Below, piece by piece: positions 1 to 8,472 of a stretch of 64,000 nucleotides of DNA. How positions within the stretch are numbered: the first letter of the stretch is position 1; the number at the start of each line of letters is the position of its first letter. Source of the stretch: DAIQNV01 sp038748775 (lineage in GTDB: Bacteria; Planctomycetota; Phycisphaerae; Phycisphaerales; UBA1924); the NCBI GenBank assembly GCA_038748775.1, contig JBCDIT010000005.1:186001-250000 (forward strand), in the 5' to 3' direction. The notes beneath the pieces are model-generated. The model was given only the letters and a program-made list of their open reading frames with translations, ran no database searches and was not told the origin of the DNA. The translations under genes and the position numbers were made by a program.

Positions 1-1528
1 CGCCAACACGCTTGGCGACGCCCAGGCGGTCACCGGTGAAGATCGACACCGAGCGGACGCCCAGGTCGCGGAGCCGTTCGACCACGCCCTTGGCCTGCGA
101 GCGGACCTTGTCCTCAAGGCCGACGGCCCCGAGGTAGTTGCCATCGAGCAGGACGTGCACGCCCGACATGCCCTCGGTCCGCTGCTCGACGTCATCGATC
201 GCACCGGCGTGATGGGGGGTCAACTCGCGGATCCATGTCGCGCGTCCAGCGGCGATCTCACCGATGCTCGTGCGGGCCCGGACGCCCCGGCCGTGAACTT
301 CTTCGATGTCGCTCGATCCGTCTGGCTCAATGCGGGCCTGCTTGGCGGTCCTGAGGATCGATTGCGCGAGCGGGTGGTTTGAGGCCTGCTCCGCGAAGGC
401 CGCGGCCTTGAGCAGCGTGGCGCCCTCGACCCCGTCCGACGGCGCGAGCTTGCTCACCTCAAACCGCCCCGTCGTGATCGTGCCGGTCTTGTCAAGCACC
501 ACCGCGTCGACGCCGGCCGCGGCTTCGAGGTAGTCGGTCCGCTTGATCATGATGCCCAGACGTGCGGCCGACGCGAAGGCGGCGACCATTGCCGATGGGC
601 TGGAAAGCAGGAGGGCACTCGGGCAGACGACGACGAGCACCGTCACGGCCATCAGGGCGGCCTGGTCACGCGTCGCAGGGTCGCGCATGTAGTAGAAGAG
701 CACGCCGGCAGCAGCCGACAGAGCGACCGGGACGAAGAAACGGCTGACCTGTTCGATCAGGAGTTGACGGGGGCTCTTGGCGTTCTCCGCGGCACGGATG
801 AGCTGGGTCACCTTGCCGATGGTGGTGTCTTCGCCGACATGCGTCACCTCAACGTCGATCGCACCCGTCAGGTTGCTCGTGCCGGCGTACACCTCGCGAC
901 CCGCCTCTGCCTCGGCGGGCAGGGCTTCACCGGTGAGGCTCGCTTCGTTGATCGTGGTTCGCCCGCTCACGATCCGGCCGTCGACCGGCAGGTTCTCGCC
1001 CGGGCGAATGCGAACGATCTCGCCGACCTTGACCGCGGAGACCGCGGTTTCGATCTCGTTGCCGTCGCGGACGACTCGGGCGACATCGGGCGTCAGCCCG
1101 ACGAGGGCCTCGATGGCCCTCTGGGCGCCGAACGCGGTCCGCCGGAGGACTTGGTCGGCGACGAGAAGGATGAACGCGAGGAGGGCAGCCGTGATGTACT
1201 GCTGAACCGCGATCGCGGCCAAAATCGCGAGGGCCGCGAGCGTGCTGCTCGACACCCGCTTCTTCCCGATGATCTCGTCGAAGCTGGCACGGAAGAGCGG
1301 GAGCGCGAGCATGATCGCGCCGACCGCAGCCGGGAGGGTGGTGACCAGTTCACTGCCGACGTTGAGAATGTCCCGGGCAACCCAACTCGTCAGCGCGAAG
1401 ATACCCCCGAAGAGGTAGAGCAGGATGTAGCGGTCGATCTCGAGCTCGTGGTGCGAGCAGCATTCGATGCCGCCCTGGTGCTTGTGGCTCTGGTGGTGGT
1501 GCGAGTGGTCGTGCGCAAGCTGCGTCAT
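1..1528 (-). CDS. Heavy-metal P1B-type ATPase, C-terminus cut by window edge
   Basis: This is the N-terminal ~509 residues of a heavy-metal translocating P-type ATPase, which pumps metal ions across the membrane at the cost of ATP. The ATG at 1528 follows GAGGAC. The first ~20 residues are His-rich (MTQLAHDHSHHHQSHKHQ), followed by a CC pair, a plausible metal-binding tail. Membrane helices follow, then the actuator motif TGEALP, the transmembrane CPx site, and the phosphorylation motif DKTGT (Asp346). The CPx site reads VVVCPSALLLSSP (Cys302-Pro-Ser), not the usual CPC. FTGDRLGVAKRV lies at the window edge. The hinge and C-terminal helices lie outside. Family membership is seen directly. The metal cannot be assigned because CPS is not one of the common signatures. 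Confidence 0.9.
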   Translation of the reverse strand, partial: MTQLAHDHSHHHQSHKHQGGIECCSHHELEIDRYILLYLFGGIFALTSWVARDILNVGSELVTTLPAAVGAIMLALPLFRASFDEIIGKKRVSSSTLAALAILAAIAVQQYITAALLAFILLVADQVLRRTAFGAQRAIEALVGLTPDVARVVRDGNEIETAVSAVKVGEIVRIRPGENLPVDGRIVSGRTTINEASLTGEALPAEAEAGREVYAGTSNLTGAIDVEVTHVGEDTTIGKVTQLIRAAENAKSPRQLLIEQVSRFFVPVALSAAAGVLFYYMRDPATRDQAALMAVTVLVVVCPSALLLSSPSAMVAAFASAARLGIMIKRTDYLEAAAGVDAVVLDKTGTITTGRFEVSKLAPSDGVEGATLLKAAAFAEQASNHPLAQSILRTAKQARIEPDGSSDIEEVHGRGVRARTSIGEIAAGRATWIRELTPHHAGAIDDVEQRTEGMSGVHVLLDGNYLGAVGLEDKVRSQAKGVVERLRDLGVRSVSIFTGDRLGVAKRVG

Positions 1529-1745
1529 GAATTGTCCTCGAGGCTCATTGTCAGTAGGCGTGCCCGCCCGATACGCCTGACGTCGTCGCCCAAACGCGAA
1601 GCGAACGTACCCTTCCCCCGCATTGGTCGGCCTGACCGGTGCGTACGCTACGCCTCCCGGACGCCTGAGGTTCGGGTCCGCGGGCCTGATCGACGAATCC
1701 TCGACGATCTGACCGCTTCTTTTGCCACCGGAATGGGACCTCTGC

Positions 1746-2789
1746 GTGCCTTTCGACACAGCTCCTCGCCGTATTACAGTGCTCGGGATCGGACAGATGG
1801 GGCTCGTCTGCGCGGGCCTGCTCACCTCAGCCGATCCCCAGGCCTCCCCCGAAGTTCGCGTCTGGGGGCACGACCCCGACGAGTGCGATGCGCTCGCCCA
1901 GACGCGAACGTCGACGCGCCTCGAGAACTTCCGGCTCGCCGACACGGTGCGCGTGTGCGCCGGGGCAACGGAGGCTCTGAAGGACGCCGAGTTGGTCGTG
2001 AGCGCGATCCCGGTGCAGTTCACGCGAGGAGCATGGGCCGAGTTGCAGGAGCACGTCCCGGGTCGCGCCGGCGTTGTCAGCGTTGCCAAAGGCATCGAGA
2101 ACAACTCGTTGCTGCGGCCGACTCAGGTCATCGCCGACGTCCTCGCCGACGACCCCGACGGACCGCCGCGTGCGATGGCGTGTCTTTCGGGGCCGACCAT
2201 CGCGACCGAACTCGCTCGGTGTCTGCCGGCGACCATGATCGCGGCGAGCGATCAAGACGGGTTCGCGAACGAGCTTCAGCGTTTGTTCAGCACCAGCTAC
2301 ATGCGCATCTACACCAACCCGGACCTGCTCGGAGTTGAGCTGGCTGGAGCCACCAAAAACGTGATCGCGATCGCGGCTGGGATCATCGACGGCCTCGCCG
2401 CCGGGGCCAACGCCAAATCGGCACTGCTGAGCCGCGGTTTGGCGGAAATCTGTCGCTTGGGTCTCGCGATGGGGGCGAGCCCAGAGACCTTCTTTGGGGT
2501 CGCCGGAGTGGGGGATCTCGCGACCACCTGCTTTAGCCCGGAGGGACGAAACCGCTCGCTGGGCGAGGCCCTCGGAAAGGGAGTCCGTCTCGAGGAGTAC
2601 CTCGGGCAAGCGACGTCGGTTGTTGAGGGTGTTGCGACGACCCAGTCAGTGATCGATCTTGCGCACCGATACCGCGTCGACATGCCCATCACTGAAGCGG
2701 TCCACGCGGTGCTCTACGGCGGGCTCGACCCGATCGATGCGATCGGTCGCCTGATGAGTCGGGAACTCCGGGACGAGCGCCTCACCTGA
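1746..2789 (+). CDS. gpsA: Glycerol-3-phosphate dehydrogenase [NAD(P)+]
   Basis: GpsA reduces dihydroxyacetone phosphate to sn-glycerol-3-phosphate, the backbone for phospholipids, in the cytosol. The N-terminus carries a Rossmann motif (ITVLGIGQMG). SVAKGIE, SGPTIATELA, the substrate-site segment VELAGATKNVIAIAAGI and GVGDLATTCFS are all GpsA signatures. Length is about 347 residues, normal for the family. I chose the GTG at 1746, which places the Rossmann strand about 12 residues in. A TTG at 1722 would add eight residues without a clear ribosome site. The gene stands alone, divergent from the P-type ATPase across ~200 bases. Confidence 0.93.
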   Translation: MPFDTAPRRITVLGIGQMGLVCAGLLTSADPQASPEVRVWGHDPDECDALAQTRTSTRLENFRLADTVRVCAGATEALKDAELVVSAIPVQFTRGAWAELQEHVPGRAGVVSVAKGIENNSLLRPTQVIADVLADDPDGPPRAMACLSGPTIATELARCLPATMIAASDQDGFANELQRLFSTSYMRIYTNPDLLGVELAGATKNVIAIAAGIIDGLAAGANAKSALLSRGLAEICRLGLAMGASPETFFGVAGVGDLATTCFSPEGRNRSLGEALGKGVRLEEYLGQATSVVEGVATTQSVIDLAHRYRVDMPITEAVHAVLYGGLDPIDAIGRLMSRELRDERLT

Positions 2790-2950
2790 AACGGTGTCAC
2801 CCCGTTACAGCCCAAACCGCAACCGACCCACAGCTGGTCTGCACATATCCAGAAACGGTCATGCCGGGTCGGGCGGGGGTCGATGGCTTAGCCGCACGCG
2901 GGGGGAGCCCTCGCGGCGGACTGAGTCAGACTCCCAAAGCGAGGACACAC

Positions 2951-3685
2951 GTGATCACCACCCCGTTCAACTTCAGCCCGTTCGCCAACGTTCCGTTCTT
3001 CAACACCCCGTTTAGCACCCCGAACTTCTGGAACCAGGGCATCTCGTCGTTCTTCGGCGGCAGCCCGATCGTGAACAACACCGGCTTCTTCGGCCGCGTC
3101 CCGTTTAACGGCTTCAATGCCGGCCTGAACATCAACTCGGGCTTCGGCACCGGCTTCAACGGCATCCAGGGCCAGTTCCCGGTGAACCAGTTCCCGTTCG
3201 GTCAGTTCCCGATCAACGGCCTGGGCTTCAACACCCCGTTCAACGTCGGCCCCTTCAACCAGTTTGGTTTCAACTCGTTCGGGAACGGCTTCAACACCGG
3301 CTTCGGCACGGGCTTCGGCGGCATCAACAGCGTCGTTCCGTCGTTCCAGGGCTTCGGTGTGAACGGCTTCGGCACCGGCCTTGGCTTTAACGGCCTCGGT
3401 GGCTCGAACTTCGGCGGTTTCAACGGCTTCCCGTTCGCGAACGGCTTTGTTCCGAGCAACATCTTCGGTTCGATCTTCGGCCAGACCCCGGTTGTCAACG
3501 GCGAGACCGTCGAGACCGGTACCGTCAACAACTCGGTCGCCGGCAGCGTCAACAGCCAGATCAACAACGCTCAGCTCGGCTACGTCTTCCCGATCAACGG
3601 CGTCCCCTTCGGCGTCATCAACACCCAGAACATCCCGGGCCTGAACGTCAACGGCGTCGTTGGTGGTCAGACCCAGGCTGCGTAA
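2951..3685 (+). CDS. Phe/Asn/Gly-rich low-complexity protein with FG/GF repeats, function unknown
   Basis: I do not recognise this family. From the GTG at 2951, preceded by GAGGA at 2941-2945, the protein has 244 residues. Almost all are Phe, Asn, Gly, Pro, Thr, Ser, Val, Ile, Gln and Leu. I count one Arg, two Glu and no Lys, Asp, His or Cys. FG dipeptides occur about 14 times, with recurrent blocks such as GFNTGFGTGFGG, VPFNGFN and FPFGQFP. There is no signal peptide and no predicted membrane helix. The last ~60 residues are Asn/Val-rich and less repetitive. Phe and Asn are coded almost only by TTC and AAC, a bias often seen in highly expressed genes. An ATG at 2861 in frame would add 30 residues, but it lacks the better ribosome site. 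The gene appears monocistronic, followed by a strong stem-loop at 3731. Confidence 0.75.
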   Translation: MITTPFNFSPFANVPFFNTPFSTPNFWNQGISSFFGGSPIVNNTGFFGRVPFNGFNAGLNINSGFGTGFNGIQGQFPVNQFPFGQFPINGLGFNTPFNVGPFNQFGFNSFGNGFNTGFGTGFGGINSVVPSFQGFGVNGFGTGLGFNGLGGSNFGGFNGFPFANGFVPSNIFGSIFGQTPVVNGETVETGTVNNSVAGSVNSQINNAQLGYVFPINGVPFGVINTQNIPGLNVNGVVGGQTQAA

Positions 3686-3730
3686 TCGACAGCCACTCCC
3701 GGTCGTCTGTTGAAGATCGGTGCGATTGAG

Positions 3731-3762
3731 AGCGGGGCGCCAGGGACCGGCGTCCCGCTTTC
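3731..3762 (+). terminator. Stem-loop terminator after the FG-rich gene
   Basis: An 11-bp stem (3731-3741 with 3749-3759, one G-U pair) encloses a 7-nt loop and runs into TTT. It lies 45 bases after the stop at 3685 and before the ribosome site of the next gene. The T-run is short, so efficiency is uncertain. Confidence 0.55.
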
Positions 3763-3807
3763 GCGCGCGCCGATAGCCTTTGGCGATCCCACGCCTTAGG
3801 AGACCCC

Positions 3808-4479
3808 ATGACCTCATCGATCACGTACCTCGGACACTCTGCGTGCCTCATCGAGTCTGGCTCGCATTCCATCGCTATCGATCCGTTTCTGACGGGGAAC
3901 CCCAGGGCGTCCTGCAAGGCTGACGACCTAAACCCGACGCACGTCGCCCTGACCCATGGGCACGATGATCACGTGGGCGACACGGTGTCGATCGCGAAAA
4001 GGACCGGTGCCACCGTCTTTGCGGCGTTCGAGCTCTGCGGCTACCTGGGTGAACAGGGCCTCGAGAAACTCGAGCCTGGCCACATCGGCGGACAGGTCGC
4101 GACCGACTTCGGATTCCTCGCGCTCACGATCGCTTTCCACGGATCATCGAACGGCGACGGGCGCTACCTCGGGATGCCCGCCGGGGTCGTCGTTCGCGTC
4201 GGCGACGTTACCATCTACCACGCCGGCGATACCGCGTTGTTCAGCGACATGAAGCTCATCCGAGAGCTCTACGCCCCGGACGTGGCAATTCTGCCCGTCG
4301 GCGACCGTTTTACGATGGGCCCGGAGCACGCGAAGATTGCCGCCGAGTGGATCAAGCCCAAGATCACGATCCCGGTGCACTACGCAACGTGGCCCCTGCT
4401 CGCAAGCGACATCAGTGCGTTCGCTCCCGAGGGCGTCGAGGTCAAGGCGTTGGAGCCGGGTCAGTCGGTGGAACTCTGA
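3808..4479 (+). CDS. UPF0173 metal-dependent hydrolase (metallo-beta-lactamase fold)
   Basis: This 223-residue protein has the compact metallo-beta-lactamase fold of the UPF0173/YtkL group. Its physiological substrate is unknown. It opens with the typical SITYLGHSACLIES strand and carries the metal motif THGHDDHVGD (His50, His52, Asp54, His55). Later metal ligands sit in TIYHAGDTALFSDM and near IPVHYATWP. AGGAG stands 6 nt before the ATG. The 3' end overlaps the convergent hydrolase gene by 38 nt. It has no signal peptide, so it should be cytosolic. Confidence 0.88.
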   Translation: MTSSITYLGHSACLIESGSHSIAIDPFLTGNPRASCKADDLNPTHVALTHGHDDHVGDTVSIAKRTGATVFAAFELCGYLGEQGLEKLEPGHIGGQVATDFGFLALTIAFHGSSNGDGRYLGMPAGVVVRVGDVTIYHAGDTALFSDMKLIRELYAPDVAILPVGDRFTMGPEHAKIAAEWIKPKITIPVHYATWPLLASDISAFAPEGVEVKALEPGQSVEL

Positions 4480-5434
4480 GTTGGGCAAAGTCGTTCAAAG
4501 CTTGAGCAGCCCCGAGCGCAACACTGGGCAACTTCCAAAGATCGACATGCCCGGCGTCGAATTCGACCAATCGGCCACTAGCGGCCTCGGAAAGTGTTCG
4601 TGCGTCTTTGATCGGCGCGACGCGATCATGGGTGCCGTGAAGCGCGACCAGAGGGGTTGAGGCGACCGTTCGCGCGTACCGCGTCAGGTCGGTGAAACGA
4701 TCCGTGGGGCGTCCGTAGAGCGTTCCGATGATCGCGAGCGACGCGGTGAGCGTGGGGCCGCTGGGGTAGTTGGCTTCACTGACAACACCCCTCGCCGGCG
4801 TGGTGCCCCTTCGATACGCCGACTCGAGGATGATCCCCTGAAGTCGATCGCTGGCGTCGTGTCTGGCATCGTGTCCGGCGCCACGTAAAGCCGCGGCGGC
4901 GCGGAGTGTCACCTCGGCTCCGAGCGACCATCCCCAGAGTACGAACGGCTCCTCGTCGGCGTACTGCTTCGTAATGGAGATGAGCGAGGCAGTTTCTCTG
5001 GGGCCCAGGCTCGTCGGGCCGGCGCTCTCGCCGTGACCGGGCATGTCCCACGCGATGACGCGCCGCGCGTGCGGGACAGCCGTGGGGACTCTGGTCAGGG
5101 AGTGGAGGCGCGACTGCCCCCAGCCGTGCGTCAGGATCACCGTCGGTCCGTCGGGGGCACGCCCTTCGATGCTCCAGATCGCGACGCGGCAGCCGGCGTG
5201 GGTTTCGGTCGCGTCGGTGAACTCCAGCGGATCATCGAGTTCGCGAGGGTCTCCCGGCCTGTTTCGTGCGACTGCGAACGAGTAGGTCCGCCTCGGAGGG
5301 CGCATGAGCGAGACCGTTGTGATGGCGATCACCGAGACAAGGAAGAGGGCGAGCCCTGCGCCGAGCAACGGGAGCAGATCGATCAGGTCAGCAACGGTGG
5401 GAATGGGCAGGCGTTGGATCAGCGCGAGCGACAT
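4442..5434 (-). CDS. Membrane-anchored alpha/beta hydrolase
   Basis: This is an alpha/beta-hydrolase fold enzyme of 330 residues with one N-terminal membrane helix (about residues 20-44), so the catalytic domain probably sits at the membrane surface. The oxyanion region is LTHGWGQS and the nucleophile elbow is GWSLGA (Ser170). The acid is likely Asp270 in HGTHDRVAP and the base His296 in DAGHVDLW. An esterase or thioesterase-type activity is possible, but the substrate cannot be read from sequence. The gene starts 5 nt after the RseP stop, so the two are probably co-transcribed. Confidence 0.82.
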   Translation of the reverse strand: MSLALIQRLPIPTVADLIDLLPLLGAGLALFLVSVIAITTVSLMRPPRRTYSFAVARNRPGDPRELDDPLEFTDATETHAGCRVAIWSIEGRAPDGPTVILTHGWGQSRLHSLTRVPTAVPHARRVIAWDMPGHGESAGPTSLGPRETASLISITKQYADEEPFVLWGWSLGAEVTLRAAAALRGAGHDARHDASDRLQGIILESAYRRGTTPARGVVSEANYPSGPTLTASLAIIGTLYGRPTDRFTDLTRYARTVASTPLVALHGTHDRVAPIKDARTLSEAASGRLVEFDAGHVDLWKLPSVALGAAQALNDFAQLRVPPTDPAPTP

Positions 5435-5439
5435 CGAGG

Positions 5440-7557
5440 CTAAAGGCCCAGCAGCGCTTTGACGTCGTGAAATGTCACGATGAGGAAGACGGTGCCGATC
5501 ATCAGCAGCCCGAGAAGCGTGAGCCCGTTCTGGATGGCGATGGGGACCGGCTTGCCGCGGATTTGCTCGTAGAGAAGCATCAAGAACTGGCCGCCATCGA
5601 CAATCGGGAGCGGGAGGAAGTTGATGACCGCGAGATTGACCGAGATGAGCGCAAAGAAGAACACGAGCCAGTCGAAGCCGCGGTCGGCGATGATCGTCCC
5701 GATGTGCGCGATGCCGACGGGGCCCTTGAGGTGCTCAACCTTGACTGTGCCCTGGAAGAGCCGAAGAAACGTGACATACGTCGAGGTCAGCACCCGCTTG
5801 GTCTCGTGGAGACCCATCCCGACCGCTTCGATCGGGTTCGATGCTTTGAGCATGGTCTGGGTAGGCTCGAAGAGACTGGACGAAAACGGTGGTGTCCAGC
5901 CGAGTGCGGAGATGCGAGCCGCCGCCTTGGGCTCGATCACGAGTGTTTGCGTGTACGAAACGGCGTCGAGGTCTCCCGAAACAAACGGCGCGATCGTGAC
6001 TTCAACCTCGACCGTCGTGCCGGGTGGCGCTTCGGCGATCGCTTGCTGGAGAGCGGCCCGCACGTCGCCCAGTGATTCGACCGACGAGCCGGCGACCTCG
6101 ATGACGCTCGAGCCCGGGGCGAAGTCGATCGAATCGGCGGGTGTCGGGGTGGGGGCCCTTTCAAAGACGGAAGTAAAGATGCGAGGTGTCGCCGAGAGAG
6201 TGGTGTCAACCAATCCGGTGTGATCGACGTTGAACCCGACTTGTCCCGAGCGACTCACGCGAACGTCGAGGGGGGTGCTCGTTCGGTCATCTCCGCGGAG
6301 GACCCGAAGTTCCAGCGGTTTGCCTCGCTTGCCGCGGATTTCGTAGATGCCTCTGGGGACGCTCGGGAAGTCGGTCCCGTCGATTCGCGCGAAGACATCG
6401 CCGGCCTCCAGCCCTTGGGCGGGTGAGGTTTCAGGGGCGACCCTCATCACCGGCGTCAGGCCTCCGACGTGTTCGAATTCTCGGTACCCCTCCGAGAGCT
6501 TGAAAAGCCCTCGATCGAACTCGGGTTGCCCGGCAACCTCAACGGTCACGCTCGTCCCGTCGTCCGCCGCGAAGGTAAGCGTGACCGGGCTTGCCTCGGC
6601 GTTGGCGAACACCGGGATCATGTCGGCGAAACCGATGGGTTCGACGGGTGCTTCGCCCGCCGCCTGTGCCGTCGCGAGGGTCATGCCCGGCTCGACGCCC
6701 TCGAGTCCTTCGCTCGCGAGGACCGAGCGGAAACGCTCTAGGGCTTCTTCCGATCCGCCGTCTATGACCCGGAGTGTTCTGGCTGGGCCAATACCGATCT
6801 CGAGGAGCCCGGTGAGCGGGGCAACGGTCGGCTTGACCTCGACCTCAAACGGCTCGGGCTCGCCCGGTCTTGCGACGAGCATCGAAATCGATTTGTCGGG
6901 ATCCGACATCGCGACCGCGAGCGCGATGTCGTCGAAGCGTTGGGCGGTATCGCCGTCGATCTCGAGGATGGTGTCGCCGGTCTGCAGGCCGGCGAGTTCG
7001 GCTGGCGAACCTGCGTTGACCAATCCGATCATCGGCGGTTCGACTCTGAGGCCGGCCATGAAGACGAGCACGAACATGATCGCGGCGGTGATGATGTTGA
7101 AGATCACACCGGCGGAGATAACAACCATCCGCTTGTACACCGGGACCGACTGATAGCTGTCGGTGGCGCTCGACACAGCCGATGGGTTGAGGTCTTCCTG
7201 ACCCAGCATCCGGACGTACCCGCCCAGCGGCAGAGCGTTGATCCGGTACTCGGTGGGAGAGAGTGTCTTCGCCACTTCGGCCCGCACCGATTCGTGATCG
7301 TCGCGGTCGGGGTGTTCGGAGAGTTTCGCTCCGAGACGTTCGTGGTACTCGTCTTCGGACGACCCCCGGCGAAACCCGATCCCCTTGCGGTAGCTGATCA
7401 GGGCCGGACCGAATCCGACAGCGAACGCGAGCACGCGGATCCCGGCCCAGCGGGCGGCGACGAAATGGCCCAGTTCGTGGATGACGACGATGGCACTGAA
7501 GCCCAGGACAACGGTGAGAAGGTCGAAGAGGGTGCTGAAAGCTTCGAGGAGCTGCAT
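5440..7557 (-). CDS. rseP: RseP-type site-2 membrane metalloprotease, unusually long
   Basis: This is an intramembrane zinc protease of the RseP/site-2 family, which in other bacteria releases membrane-bound regulators or trims signal peptides. The zinc motif HELGH is at residues 27-31 in the first helix. The third ligand is in LPLPIVDGG (Asp near 654). A PDZ domain begins near residue 180 (AGLQTGDTILEIDGD). A second PDZ-like unit (AQGLEAGDVFARIDG) and perhaps a third (ADSIDFAPGSSVIEVAG) follow. At 705 residues it is far longer than the usual ~450. The extra length is all between the catalytic helices, on the extracytoplasmic side. The neighbour is an alpha/beta hydrolase rather than dxr or bamA. 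Confidence 0.9.
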   Translation of the reverse strand: MQLLEAFSTLFDLLTVVLGFSAIVVIHELGHFVAARWAGIRVLAFAVGFGPALISYRKGIGFRRGSSEDEYHERLGAKLSEHPDRDDHESVRAEVAKTLSPTEYRINALPLGGYVRMLGQEDLNPSAVSSATDSYQSVPVYKRMVVISAGVIFNIITAAIMFVLVFMAGLRVEPPMIGLVNAGSPAELAGLQTGDTILEIDGDTAQRFDDIALAVAMSDPDKSISMLVARPGEPEPFEVEVKPTVAPLTGLLEIGIGPARTLRVIDGGSEEALERFRSVLASEGLEGVEPGMTLATAQAAGEAPVEPIGFADMIPVFANAEASPVTLTFAADDGTSVTVEVAGQPEFDRGLFKLSEGYREFEHVGGLTPVMRVAPETSPAQGLEAGDVFARIDGTDFPSVPRGIYEIRGKRGKPLELRVLRGDDRTSTPLDVRVSRSGQVGFNVDHTGLVDTTLSATPRIFTSVFERAPTPTPADSIDFAPGSSVIEVAGSSVESLGDVRAALQQAIAEAPPGTTVEVEVTIAPFVSGDLDAVSYTQTLVIEPKAAARISALGWTPPFSSSLFEPTQTMLKASNPIEAVGMGLHETKRVLTSTYVTFLRLFQGTVKVEHLKGPVGIAHIGTIIADRGFDWLVFFFALISVNLAVINFLPLPIVDGGQFLMLLYEQIRGKPVPIAIQNGLTLLGLLMIGTVFLIVTFHDVKALLGL

Positions 7558-7664
7558 GCCTTGGGCTCCGGGCGTGCGGGTCGGGTCGGGACGAGTGTAG
7601 GACCGCCACGTGATCCGTCGGTCTTCCGCTCACGATCACGTGAGGCACCGTGTGAATTGTCTGC

Positions 7665-7701
7665 AAGAAAAACAACGCGGCCGGCCCCGAGGGCCGGCCG
7701 C
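7665..7701 (-). terminator. Rho-independent terminator of the redoxin gene
   Basis: A perfect 11-bp GC stem (7677-7687 with 7691-7701) encloses a 3-nt loop. On the minus strand it is followed by GTTGTTTTTCTT. It lies 30 bases after the redoxin stop at 7731 and separates it from rseP. Confidence 0.85.
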
Positions 7702-7730
7702 GGCGTCAAATCAGAGGCGTGGTACCGGGA

Positions 7731-8372
7731 TCAGCCCTTGTACTTCACGCTGCACCCATAGGCGCGGGTCTTCTGGACGCGGACGGTTTCGCCGGCGAGG
7801 ACGCTCTTGATGGCGTTCTCGACGTAGTTGATCTTGCCGACTTCGCGGCCGCTGGCGTTGTCGTCGATCGCGCCCCAGTAGCGGAGGACGCCTTCGCTAT
7901 CGATGATGTACATCTCGGGGGTGCGGCGGGCGCCGTACATCTTGCCGACCTTGCCTTCTTCGTCGAGAAGGACCGGGGTGGTGATCTGGTACTTGTCGGC
8001 ATAGTCACGGTTCTTCTCAGCGCCGGCGCCTTGCTTGCCAGGGGCACCCGAGTTGATGCGGAGCCACGTGATCTTCTCGTCCTTCATCTTCTTCTGAAGG
8101 TTGACCATGGTCATGGTGTCTTCGCGGTAGTGCTTCTTGACGAAGGGACACTCGGGGTTGTACCACTCGAGGACAACCGTGTGACCCTGCGAGGTGAAGT
8201 CGGAGAGCTTGTGCTCGTTGCCCGAGAGATCGGTCAGCGTGAAGTCCGGGGCCTTCTCGTTGATCTCGGCCTTCGCGCCGTGATCGTCGAGCGAGGTGAA
8301 GCCGGCCATGGCGACGGCGGCGGCGGCGGCGATACCTGCGAACCAGCGGGATTTCTTGGCGGTCAGGAACAT
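7731..8372 (-). CDS. Exported redoxin / thioredoxin-fold protein
   Basis: This 213-residue protein has a signal-peptide-like N-terminus (MFLTAKKSRW followed by an Ala-rich core) and an AhpC/TSA-Redoxin domain. The domain starts at APDFTLTDLSGNEHKLSDF. The active-site segment is EWYNPECPFVKKHY with one cysteine (Cys75). A second cysteine lies in the C-terminal tail AYGCSVKYKG (Cys207). This pairing is typical of a planctomycete redoxin group. The ATG at 8372 has GGAGAT upstream, which excludes the longer open frame. It sits 100 bases downstream of the DsbD-N protein on the same strand, which suggests a shared extracytoplasmic thiol role. Thiol peroxidase versus reductase activity cannot be decided. 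Confidence 0.85.
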   Translation of the reverse strand: MFLTAKKSRWFAGIAAAAAVAMAGFTSLDDHGAKAEINEKAPDFTLTDLSGNEHKLSDFTSQGHTVVLEWYNPECPFVKKHYREDTMTMVNLQKKMKDEKITWLRINSGAPGKQGAGAEKNRDYADKYQITTPVLLDEEGKVGKMYGARRTPEMYIIDSEGVLRYWGAIDDNASGREVGKINYVENAIKSVLAGETVRVQKTRAYGCSVKYKG

Positions 8373-8472
8373 GTCGGATCTCCTTCGATCGAACGCGTCC
8401 GGTGTGGGGGTCTCCGTGACGCTGGGTGGGGGTGAATCGGACGGCCGCGACCCTCGTCGCCGCCTACGTGGC

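Noticed and set aside
2861..2950. Longer start (ATG 2861) for the FG-rich protein
   Set aside because: The added 30 residues are Arg/Gly-rich and unlike the rest, and GAGGA sits correctly before the GTG at 2951.
2951..3685. Claim that the FG-rich protein is a nucleoporin
   Set aside because: Composition alone resembles FG-Nups; there is no conserved domain, and no other pore-complex gene is in the window.
2888..3817. Minus-strand open frame of 309 codons opposite the FG-rich gene
   Set aside because: It is the reverse-complement of repeated TTC/AAC/GGC codons, giving Glu/Val/Ala repeats. No ribosome site and no family features.
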